From: CAZSMC01 sp964607755
GTDB taxonomy: Bacteria; Zhuqueibacterota; Zhuqueibacteria; Residuimicrobiales; Krinioviventaceae
Reading direction: 5' to 3'
NCBI GenBank assembly: GCA_964607755.1
Contig: CAZSMC010000015.1
Location: 1 to 64,000, forward strand
Length of the DNA stretch: 64,000 nucleotides
The notes below the pieces were generated by a model. The model did no database searches. It was not told the origin of the DNA and worked only from the letters and a program-made list of their open reading frames with translations. Position numbers and translations under genes: made by a program. Position 1 is the first letter of the stretch. Every line of letters begins with the position of its first letter. Below are positions 26,875 to 34,153 of the stretch, piece by piece.

Positions 26875-27579
26875 CTATCCTCTTCTCTTGATGGTATAAT
26901 ACAGAATTACAAATGAAGTTATAAAATTAAAATAGCGCATTATCGAATAAAAACTGACTCTATTCACCCTCGGAGCAATTATCTCATCCCCGGATTTCAA
27001 TCCAAGTTCTCTAAGCGATACGCCATGGTAGAATGCTTCAGTAAAATTTTTGTGGAGTACACTTCCCTTGCGAATGACAAACATTTCTTCCAATTCCAGA
27101 GTATTACTTACACCACCAGCCTCTGCAATCATATCCCAAAAAGAGGTCGAAGGATTAAACCTGTACATGCCAGGTTGGCCAAATTCTCCCCGTAAGATAA
27201 TGCGGATGAGAGGTATAATAACAATCTGAGGATTTTTGGAATAGGGTTTTAATTTCTCCATGAGGAGTTCAGTTGATTCCTCGACCGAAAGGCCGGCTAT
27301 CTTTACCAGACCTATTGAACCTAATCGAATATTGCCTGTGCCGTCTATTGCAAATTCTTTATTATGGAAATTGGAGATAAATCTGTTTTGTGCCGCTTCA
27401 ACATTTTCTTCATATATGAGAAGACGCAAGCCATCACCTCTTGCAAAGGTGAACGAATCGGGGGAGGCTGGTGATAGATAGTCAAAATATTCTGTTTGTG
27501 CTGTAGCCGTGTTTATGGTGAAAAACACAACAATCAATAAAAAAAAAGATCGTTTAAAATTTAGTTGCTGCGTGGTCAT
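26875..27579 (-). CDS. Polysaccharide export protein (Wza/SLBB type)
   Basis: A 234-residue protein with a signal peptide (FFLLIVVFFTINTATAQ, cleavage after about residue 28), a poly_export domain (FARGDGLRLLIYEE, TGNIRLGSIGLVKIAGLS) and an SLBB repeat (LRGEFGQPGMYRF). It ends with a hydrophobic stretch (FNFITSFVILYYTI) and KRRG. It is shorter than E. coli Wza (about 380 residues) and has no lipobox Cys. It is the second gene of the operon, 20 bases after the STAS gene. Confidence 0.9.
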   Translation of the reverse strand: MTTQQLNFKRSFFLLIVVFFTINTATAQTEYFDYLSPASPDSFTFARGDGLRLLIYEENVEAAQNRFISNFHNKEFAIDGTGNIRLGSIGLVKIAGLSVEESTELLMEKLKPYSKNPQIVIIPLIRIILRGEFGQPGMYRFNPSTSFWDMIAEAGGVSNTLELEEMFVIRKGSVLHKNFTEAFYHGVSLRELGLKSGDEIIAPRVNRVSFYSIMRYFNFITSFVILYYTIKRRG

Positions 27580-27599
27580 TCGAACCTCATTTTGTTGCG

Positions 27600-28349
27600 C
27601 TATCGTGAACGAAAATAACGATACCGTTTTGATTTTGTTTCCAGATTTAAATTTTTAAGGTGATTTTTGATCCGAAAGAATCCCAATTTTGTATAACCAA
27701 ATCTCTCCGAATTCAACTCACTTTTTATGCCTCGAATTCCAAGACCTGGATTTTCCAGTATAATTCTTTTTAATTTTTCATTAATTGGCAGTTTGGGTTC
27801 GTCTACTTTGGGTGATTTTTTTCGCGATGTTGCCGGTGTGAAAGGTTTTATTTCGACATCAGAATTATTGGCTATTTTTCCACTGGGTGGAGTAAAACTT
27901 TGTCCATCCGCAGGTTGCACAAATTGTGTTTTTTGCAGTGTAATTGTATTACTTTCCTTAAAGGTTGGAACAGAAGAAGGATGCAAGTCACGGCAAAAGT
28001 CAAATTCATCAATGGCTTCCTCGATCGTGTCATAACTGGAGATAATTCGATTGAATTCCAACATTTCAAAAACTTCATATACTTCCGGCAGCATCTGGGT
28101 TAATTTCAAATCGCCGCCTTTTTCACGGATGCCACGTATTTCGCTGACAAAAACGCTCCATCCTGCGCTGCTGACATACTGCACATCTTCCAAATCAATG
28201 ACAAACTGAATATTGCCTTTGTCTATGTATTGGGTTAATTCTTTGTGAAAGTCTGCGGCTGTGCTTGTGTCAATAAAACCTGATACTTTAAATAAAATAA
28301 TATCATTTAACAACCCGACCCGGTGAACCTTTATATCAATGCCATCCAT
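27600..28349 (-). CDS. STAS-domain regulator with C-terminal winged-helix-like domain
   Basis: A 249-residue cytosolic protein. Residues about 5-115 are a STAS domain of the SpoIIAA/RsbV type: KVSGFIDTSTAADF, FVIDLEDVQYVSSAGW, with the phosphorylatable Ser expected at VSSAG (about residue 61). A Ser/Pro-rich linker (about 120-185) follows. The last 65 residues (NEKLKRIILENPGLGIRGIK, then FFRIKNHLKNLNLE and a basic RYRYFRSR) look like a helix-turn-helix or winged helix. STAS antagonists usually bind anti-sigma kinases and lack a DNA-binding part, so this is unusual. It is the first gene of the polysaccharide operon and is a likely regulator of it; the HTH call is my inference. Confidence 0.75.
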   Translation of the reverse strand: MDGIDIKVHRVGLLNDIILFKVSGFIDTSTAADFHKELTQYIDKGNIQFVIDLEDVQYVSSAGWSVFVSEIRGIREKGGDLKLTQMLPEVYEVFEMLEFNRIISSYDTIEEAIDEFDFCRDLHPSSVPTFKESNTITLQKTQFVQPADGQSFTPPSGKIANNSDVEIKPFTPATSRKKSPKVDEPKLPINEKLKRIILENPGLGIRGIKSELNSERFGYTKLGFFRIKNHLKNLNLETKSKRYRYFRSR

Positions 28350-28463
28350 GTAAGAGCTTTACCTGTGTATCTCAAAAATTATTCTCCGTTTCTATTAAAA
28401 TGTTTCTCTGTCATAATACAAAAAAGCAATGCTTTGTGCAGAACAGAGAATTCTTATTCATTA

Positions 28464-28496
28464 CAAAGTTAGTGCCATATATGGGGCGTATGTCAA
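28464..28496 (-). promoter_or_regulatory. Candidate promoter of the polysaccharide operon, with palindrome CCATATATGG
   Basis: On the minus strand TTGACA (28496-28491) is followed after 19 bases by TAACTTTG (28471-28464), which fits the Bacteroidota -7 consensus TAnnTTTG. The spacer contains the perfect 10-base palindrome CCATATATGG (28475-28484), a possible operator. The STAS gene starts about 110 bases downstream, leaving a long leader. No start site has been measured. Confidence 0.5.
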
Positions 28497-28576
28497 GCCT
28501 TTTGTGGTAAGGAGTAGGTAAATTGAAATACTATTAAATTAATATTTATAACTATTTAAAAAGTGTGTATATTCAC

Positions 28577-28653
28577 AAAAAAAAGACTGGAAGGAAACGC
28601 ATCATAGAGTAACTGGCAGGATGTCAATATCCGATACGTTGTTGTTCCAGTCT
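28577..28653 (-). terminator. Long-loop terminator downstream of glgA
   Basis: AGACTGGAA (28584-28592) and TTCCAGTCT (28645-28653) are perfect 9-base complements; on the minus strand the second arm runs straight into eight T (28584-28577). The 52-base loop can itself fold: AACGTATC with GATGCGTT, and GGAT with ATCC. It lies 26 bases after the glgA stop. The large loop is atypical of a simple terminator. Confidence 0.55.
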
Positions 28654-28678
28654 AATACAGCCGAAAAATGTACTGACG

Positions 28679-30172
28679 TTACGAGGTCTTTTTCTTTTGA
28701 ATCACTTTTTTATAAAGTTCAATATAATTTTCAGATGATTTGTACCATGAAAAATCCGCAGAGATGCCGCGCTTTTGGATCGTTGTCCAGGTTTTTTTAT
28801 CAGAAAACGTTTTGACTGCATTTTGCAGAGCAGCTAACATGGCATTTGCCGTGTAATCTTCAAAAACGAATCCGTTACCTTTTTCCGGATTGCTCACAAA
28901 ATCGGTTACCGTGTCAGCTAATCCACCTGTTTTTCTGACCACAGGAATGGTGCCGTATTGCAGACTGTAAAGCTGATTCAATCCACCTGGTTCAAATCGG
29001 GAAGGCATAAGAAAAATATCACTGCCAGCTTTAATTTTGTGGGCAAGTTCTTCGCTAAATGTGAGAAAAACTTTTACCTTGCCTTTATATTTTTGGCTAA
29101 TCTTTTCCAGCAATTCGTGATATTTTGGATCACCGGTTCCCAATACCACAAGTTGGATCCCCAGATTCATCATCTGTTCGATGGCTTGCTCAATCAGATC
29201 AAAACCTTTTTGTTCAGCGAGTCTGGAGATTATGCCTACCAGTGGGACTTCCGGTTCAAAGGGTAAGCCGACTTGTTCGAGCAGGTCTTTTTTATTTTCG
29301 ATCTTGTCATCCAAAGTGTCGGGTCCGTAATTTTTTTTAATGAAATTGTCTGTTTCCGGATTCCAGACATCATAATCGACACCATTTAAAATGCCAAATA
29401 TATCTTTTTTTCTTTGAATAAGGACATCCCGTAATCCGGCTCCCATTTCTTCGCTTTTTTGAATTTCCTGGCTATAAGTGGGACTGACAGTGGCTATTGC
29501 ATCAGCCGTTAGGATGCCTGCTTTGAGAAAATTGATATTACCGGCACTGTCAAGTTCTTCTGATTTTTCTTTTAATGAATCGGGAAGGCCGATTTCTTCC
29601 AACAGGTCTGTGGAAAAAGACCCCTGGTAAGCCATATTATGAATGGAAAGCAAGGTGGCTGTCTCATCGAAAAAAGGATCATCTGTAAAATCGTGTTTTA
29701 GGAGCCATGGAACGAGAGCAGTTTGCCAGTCATGACAATGTATGACCTGGGGTTTCCAATGCAGCAGTTTGATGGTTGCCAATACGGCCCGGCAGTATAG
29801 CATGAACCGATGGGCATTATCGTAAAAATCGGCCCCTGTTTCCGAGTCTACATAAAGTTCATTGCGGCCAAAAAGTGGTTTATATTCAAGAAAATAAACC
29901 TGTACTTTAGAATCCGGAATAAAGGCTGATTTTACACTGGTCACATATTCTTTATCTCCCATTTGTACCGGAATTTCTTTTAATCGAATGACATCTCGCA
30001 GTACAAATTTACGTTCGCTAATTGAACCGTATCGCGGCATGATAATGCGAACATCGTGACCCATTTCATGCAACACTTTGGGGAGAGCTCCTGTCACGTC
30101 AGCAAGTCCCCCGGTTTTTGCAAAAGGCGTTACTTCTGAGGCCAGCATTAAAATCCTTAGCCTGTTCTTCAT
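28679..30172 (-). CDS. glgA: Glycogen (starch) synthase
   Basis: A 497-residue GT5 enzyme that extends alpha-1,4-glucan from ADP- or UDP-glucose. The start MLASEVTPFAKTGGLADVTG carries the K-T-G-G-L substrate motif; HCHDWQTALVPW, GILNGVDYDVWNP, ISRLAEQKGFDLI and the C-terminal PSRFEPGGLNQLYSLQYGTIP and KTGGLADTV are all present. Length is typical (475-500). It stands alone, with no glgB, glgC or glgP in the window. It ends at a long-loop terminator and begins 120 bases after the TPR lipoprotein gene. Confidence 0.97.
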   Translation of the reverse strand: MKNRLRILMLASEVTPFAKTGGLADVTGALPKVLHEMGHDVRIIMPRYGSISERKFVLRDVIRLKEIPVQMGDKEYVTSVKSAFIPDSKVQVYFLEYKPLFGRNELYVDSETGADFYDNAHRFMLYCRAVLATIKLLHWKPQVIHCHDWQTALVPWLLKHDFTDDPFFDETATLLSIHNMAYQGSFSTDLLEEIGLPDSLKEKSEELDSAGNINFLKAGILTADAIATVSPTYSQEIQKSEEMGAGLRDVLIQRKKDIFGILNGVDYDVWNPETDNFIKKNYGPDTLDDKIENKKDLLEQVGLPFEPEVPLVGIISRLAEQKGFDLIEQAIEQMMNLGIQLVVLGTGDPKYHELLEKISQKYKGKVKVFLTFSEELAHKIKAGSDIFLMPSRFEPGGLNQLYSLQYGTIPVVRKTGGLADTVTDFVSNPEKGNGFVFEDYTANAMLAALQNAVKTFSDKKTWTTIQKRGISADFSWYKSSENYIELYKKVIQKKKTS

Positions 30173-30292
30173 AGGAATACCCTATTTTGTTCGACAATGA
30201 TCTTCAAAATAGTTAAAAATCAATCGATAAAGTAAGAAAAAATAAAGATAAAAGCAAAAGAATTATCGACTTGTTTTAGCTGTTCAATATTA

Positions 30293-31081
30293 TCACAGCC
30301 GGGATAAAAACCGCCGGGCTTCGCTCACATACTCGCTTTCAGGATATTCGTCAATGAGTTTATTGAATTCAACTTTTGCTTGTTCTGTTTGTCCGAGTTC
30401 CATATAACACTTTCCAAGTTTTAATTGCGCATCGTCCCATTTGTTTGAATTTGGAAAAGAAAAAACTTTATTAAACTCCAAAAGCGCCTGGTTATAATTC
30501 CTCAAGGCATAGTGGCACTCTCCTATCCAGTACTGACAATTATCGGTTAACGAATTTTGTTCACCAGAAGCTAATAAAGCCTTAAATCTGTCGAGTGCTG
30601 CCTGGTATTCGCGAGCGCGATATAATCCCAGAGCCTGATTGTATTTTTCTTTAAATGACATACTGCCCGTCTCGCCCGAATGTGAAGAAGGAGTTGAGGT
30701 TGTTCGAGGTGTTTTCGATTCGAGTGTTTCTTCCTTTTCGTTAATCTCCATTTGGGTTTCTCTCATTTTTTGACGGAGACTGGAAATTTCAGCGTCCTTT
30801 TGATCTAATTTTTGTTCGAGTTGTTGCACTTCCCGTTCCAGCTCTTGCCAATTCGTCGGTTGGGCAGAAGTATCTTCCGGCTGATCAATCTCTGTTGGTG
30901 CTTGCTCGTCTTTAATCCCGAGAAGCCTTAATACTTCAGCTTCTTCGGAAGATTCAACATCATAAGAACCTTCTTGCCAGGCCTCTTCTTCTGAGCCATT
31001 CGATCCATTCCGGGTTCCTGCACAAGAGCCAAAGAGAAAGATGCTCATTAAAAGAAAAAAATAAATGATAAAACGTTTCAT
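30293..31081 (-). CDS. CpoB/YbgF-like lipoprotein: coiled coil plus TPR
   Basis: A 262-residue lipoprotein with the signal MKRFIIYFFLLMSIFLFGSC (lipobox FGSC). An acidic stretch is followed by a coiled coil (about 78-120, LEREVQQLEQKLDQKDAEIS) and three TPR-like repeats (ALGLYRAREYQAALDRFKAL, ALRNYNQALLEFNKV, ELGQTEQAKVEFNKLI). This layout matches the Tol-Pal factor CpoB or a BamD-like outer-membrane assembly protein. No tolA, tolB or pal gene is nearby, so the role is inferred. It lies 9 bases after the beta-barrel-like gene and probably shares its transcript. Confidence 0.82.
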   Translation of the reverse strand: MKRFIIYFFLLMSIFLFGSCAGTRNGSNGSEEEAWQEGSYDVESSEEAEVLRLLGIKDEQAPTEIDQPEDTSAQPTNWQELEREVQQLEQKLDQKDAEISSLRQKMRETQMEINEKEETLESKTPRTTSTPSSHSGETGSMSFKEKYNQALGLYRAREYQAALDRFKALLASGEQNSLTDNCQYWIGECHYALRNYNQALLEFNKVFSFPNSNKWDDAQLKLGKCYMELGQTEQAKVEFNKLIDEYPESEYVSEARRFLSRL

Positions 31082-31090
31082 AATTCACTC

Positions 31091-32260
31091 CTACATTGTC
31101 TGTTTTTTTAAAATGATATAAGCTGCGGCGCTCCAGCCAATGAGCGCAATAAAAGATGATATAATTCGCCATCCATGAGATTCGCGGACAATATCGACTC
31201 GTATCGGATTCTGAGGAAGACCGGCATAACCAAGTCCTTTCATGTTTTGATTGAGGGCCACAATGCAGTATTCCAGTTTCGGATATATCACCTTTTCTGC
31301 TTCGATGACTGTTTCATAGTTGTTTTCTTTTTTAACAAGATTTTTTATTGACCATTTTTGCTGCTGATTATTTCTATACAAAAGTGCATTTACTTTTAGC
31401 GGAACAGAGGAAATAATTTTTGCTGTTATATTGATATCCGTATTTTCTTCTACACGCAATACAGGTTCGTGAATGACCAGAGGCGCTGATATACTGTCCG
31501 CCTGAAGATTGTAAGATTGCTTAACCAGACCGCCCTTTCTCTCGAACGGATGTTTGTTGGTTGTCTGGGTGATTGCATGCTGCAATGCATAGGGTATGCC
31601 TTTATAATCCGTGACATTATTTTCATTCAGAGGAAAATAATAGATTAATCCACCATAGATTGAGGTAATACCATCCCGTTTATCGCCGGTTACGATTTGA
31701 TCCAGCTCGTCCATACTGGTATATTTGAGATCTACTTCGAGGTTGGCTGAGAAATTATTATTGATACGATATTCCACTCCGCCTGCTGCTTTTGTATACG
31801 TGGCAAAACCTTTTTGCAGGGCCTTGTTTTGCCGGATCGTTTTTCCCCCATATTGAGCCTCCCATCCAATGATCCCTGTTCCCAGCAGAGAATAAGGATT
31901 CCAACGCTTAAAGGGGAAAAAATTAAACCGGAAATTCAGACCAACAGGCATGGTGACTGTTCTGTATTTTCCTGATTCGGTAAGAAGCGGATGAATACGT
32001 GGAGCATCCGAATGTGAACTGAGATGCGAGTATCCCATTTCGCCTACGAGTGAAAAATACTCGGCCGGGCTGTAATGAATGAGAAAAGCGCCATTCCAGT
32101 TTAAGCGCGGTTTTCTCCAGTCACCTTCCAATCTGCTAAAGCCTGTTCTTGATTCCAGTCCTAATTTTGGCGATGCGGCAAGAGTTGGTCCCATGAACAA
32201 AAAAATGAAGAATATCAGCACGGGTAATCTGATATATTTATTTGATAGATTACTTTTCAT
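31091..32260 (-). CDS. Unknown envelope protein: beta-barrel-like N-terminus and C-terminal membrane helix
   Basis: A 389-residue protein with a signal peptide (LPVLIFFIFLFMGPTLAA). Residues about 30-215 alternate polar and aromatic residues as in small outer-membrane barrels (FSLVGEMGYSHLSSH, NPYSLLGTGIIGWEAQYGG, ITSIYGGLIYYFPL). Residues about 245-360 resemble a beta-sandwich (ADSISAPLVIHEPVLRVEEN). A hydrophobic helix (about 368-384, IISSFIALIGWSAAAYIIL) and KKQ end the protein. A barrel plus an inner-membrane-type helix is an odd topology. I do not recognise a named family. It lies upstream of the CpoB-like gene. Confidence 0.7.
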   Translation of the reverse strand: MKSNLSNKYIRLPVLIFFIFLFMGPTLAASPKLGLESRTGFSRLEGDWRKPRLNWNGAFLIHYSPAEYFSLVGEMGYSHLSSHSDAPRIHPLLTESGKYRTVTMPVGLNFRFNFFPFKRWNPYSLLGTGIIGWEAQYGGKTIRQNKALQKGFATYTKAAGGVEYRINNNFSANLEVDLKYTSMDELDQIVTGDKRDGITSIYGGLIYYFPLNENNVTDYKGIPYALQHAITQTTNKHPFERKGGLVKQSYNLQADSISAPLVIHEPVLRVEENTDINITAKIISSVPLKVNALLYRNNQQQKWSIKNLVKKENNYETVIEAEKVIYPKLEYCIVALNQNMKGLGYAGLPQNPIRVDIVRESHGWRIISSFIALIGWSAAAYIILKKQTM

Positions 32261-32341
32261 CTACTGCTCTCATCCCCGTTTTTAAATAGCAATATATTCA
32301 GGATTTAGTGGAAAATCAAGAGTATTTTTGGCTATAAAAAC

Positions 32342-33160
32342 CTAAGTTTTGGACTTTATAAAATACTTGTTGCCGGCCGCGAGTGCCAGTATGCCGGCGG
32401 CAACGAACAAAAGGCTAATGCCCTGATTCAAGCTTATATAACTACCATTTAATGAAAGCAAGACCATACTGTCTTCGTAGTATCGGAAAAAATCTATTAT
32501 AAAGCGGGATAGACCATAAAGAATTAAAAACCAGAGAAAAAGGAATCCATCAAATTTTTTCCAGCGCTCGAGTACGAGCAGGGCGCCAAAAATGATGAGT
32601 CCATACAGTGAGGAATAGAGTTGAGTCGGAATGAGCGCGACACCTGGAAAATGGCTGCCTGCGGCGCTGTTCGGAGGGAATGTCGAACAGAAGGTGGAAT
32701 GCTCCTCACATGGCAAGCCAAAGCAGCACCCGTTCAGATAACATCCAATTCGGGTGAGAAAGATGCCCAGGCCGACTGAGGGGATAACAATATCTGCAAA
32801 TTTCAAAAACGATAGTTTTTTAACACGTAAATATATAAACGAACTAATGAAACTTAAGATAATGCCACCCAGCAAAATTAATCCGGCAATACCTATTTGT
32901 CCGTCACTTTGTACAGGATTTATAGTATCCAGCCAGCGCCCGCGGAATTCATCCAGATGAAAAAGTACATAGAGTAAACGCGAACCGACGATGGCGCTGA
33001 TAATAATTAGCACTGACAAATCCAGAATATGATTTGGATCGATACCATTTTTTTTGGCTCGTCTGGTTGCTACATATATGCCAAACAAAAACGAAAGAGC
33101 TAACATAAATCCATACGATCGGATCTCAAAACTTCCTATGCGAAATAATATCGGGTGCAA
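32342..33160 (-). CDS. lgt: Prolipoprotein diacylglyceryl transferase
   Basis: A 272-residue inner-membrane enzyme that transfers diacylglycerol from phosphatidylglycerol to the lipobox Cys of prolipoproteins. About seven membrane segments are visible. MHPILFRIGSFEIRSYG at the start, the H-x-x-E-like region, and the signature RIGCYLNGCCFG (usual form G-R-x-G-N-F-x-N-G-E) support the call; the Cys-rich variant CCFG occurs in many non-proteobacterial Lgt. The many lipoproteins in this window are its expected substrates. It lies 68 bases after the lpxH-like gene. Confidence 0.94.
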   Translation of the reverse strand: MHPILFRIGSFEIRSYGFMLALSFLFGIYVATRRAKKNGIDPNHILDLSVLIIISAIVGSRLLYVLFHLDEFRGRWLDTINPVQSDGQIGIAGLILLGGIILSFISSFIYLRVKKLSFLKFADIVIPSVGLGIFLTRIGCYLNGCCFGLPCEEHSTFCSTFPPNSAAGSHFPGVALIPTQLYSSLYGLIIFGALLVLERWKKFDGFLFLWFLILYGLSRFIIDFFRYYEDSMVLLSLNGSYISLNQGISLLFVAAGILALAAGNKYFIKSKT

Positions 33161-33228
33161 TCTATCCTCCTGGTCACCTGTGTAAGAGTATGAAATTCTG
33201 ACTCGGTCATTAATTTTACTTTAAAAAT

Positions 33229-33978
33229 TCAGGATTGTTCAAAAACCGTTTCTTTTTCACCATCCCATTGATACAGTGACGGTATGCCATTCTGCAAAAC
33301 ACCAAAAGTAAAGTCTTCCATCCAATTACCGGGATTTAAATACCAACCATGTTCATATTTTTGCAAAGCAGCAACGTGGGTATGCCCTAACACCACCAGG
33401 TCAAATCCCTCTCGAATTTTATTTCGAGCAAATTCCCGGTAATCATCATCGGAATAATAAATGTCACCTTTACCCGCCTGGCGACTTTTATGCGAAAACG
33501 CAAGAGCCATGGGAATGCCTATATCAGGATGAAGTAACCGAAAAAGTTTAATATTCAACTTGTTCCGCAATATGCGCTTCAGGAAACGATATCCTTTATC
33601 TTTTTTCAACAGCCCGTCGCCATGCCGGAGGTATATTTTTAATCCATTCTTTTCAATGATAAAATCATCCGGGTGCACGATCAAACCGATTTCTTGTTCC
33701 ATAAAGCTATCCATCCAAAAGTCATGGTTACCGGCCATGTAATGGACAGACTGTTTTGTTGTGCGATCATCTAAACGAGCTAAAATATGAAAATGCTCTC
33801 TGGGAATGACATGTTTATATTCGAACCAAAAATCAAAAAGATCACCCACAATGATGAGATCGGCGTCTTGTTTTTGGACATGATCTAAAAAAGACAAAAA
33901 TCGATCTTTTTTCAATTCTTCCTGTGCATCATTTTGAGCGCCTAAATGAGCATCTGAAATAAAATAGAGTTTATCCAT
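33229..33978 (-). CDS. lpxH: UDP-2,3-diacylglucosamine diphosphatase-like metallophosphoesterase
   Basis: A 249-residue calcineurin-like phosphoesterase. I use ATG 33978 (MDKLYFISDAHLG) instead of GTG 33990; neither has a strong ribosome site, but the shorter form matches the family start. Metal ligands: D9 and H11 in SDAHLG, D46 in GDLFDFW, N84 and H85 in GNHDFW, then RHGDGL and LGHTHVA. The GDLFDFWFEY block is typical of LpxH, which hydrolyses UDP-diacylglucosamine to lipid X. No other lipid A gene is near, so the exact substrate is inferred. Confidence 0.87.
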   Translation of the reverse strand: MDKLYFISDAHLGAQNDAQEELKKDRFLSFLDHVQKQDADLIIVGDLFDFWFEYKHVIPREHFHILARLDDRTTKQSVHYMAGNHDFWMDSFMEQEIGLIVHPDDFIIEKNGLKIYLRHGDGLLKKDKGYRFLKRILRNKLNIKLFRLLHPDIGIPMALAFSHKSRQAGKGDIYYSDDDYREFARNKIREGFDLVVLGHTHVAALQKYEHGWYLNPGNWMEDFTFGVLQNGIPSLYQWDGEKETVFEQS

Positions 33979-34045
33979 AATGAAAAGCACGAGCTAATAT
34001 AATTGTGAGAAATTTAACAATAAGATCGCTGAAAAGCAAGAAGTA

Positions 34046-34074
34046 TGGTTGCAGGATAAAATCTGATGCAACCA
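34046..34074. repeat. 8-base inverted repeat between lpxH and the GH106 gene
   Basis: TGGTTGCA (34046-34053) and TGCAACCA (34067-34074) are perfect complements with a 13-base spacer. It lies 68 bases upstream of the lpxH start and 80 bases past the GH106 stop on the minus strand. No T tract follows, so it is either a weak terminator or an operator. Function unknown. Confidence 0.35.
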
Positions 34075-34153
34075 GAAAAGTAAAGACTTGTAAGGTTATT
34101 TGGCCTGAAATAGTATATCCATAGCCGATAATATATAAAAGAACCCTTCTCTT

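Larger units (their letters stand above)
28350..28678. other. 329-base intergenic region: operon promoter and glgA terminator
   Basis: This gap separates the end of glgA from the start of the STAS gene. It holds a promoter-like site (28464-28496) for the polysaccharide operon, a 10-base palindrome within it, and a long structured terminator for glgA (28577-28653). I see no gene in it; the rest is AT-rich. Confidence 0.65.

Noticed and set aside
27600..28349. A transposase remnant at the C-terminus of the STAS protein (HTH resembling IS helix-turn-helix)
   Set aside because: The frame is continuous, in place at the operon head, and no other transposase sequence or inverted end is nearby.
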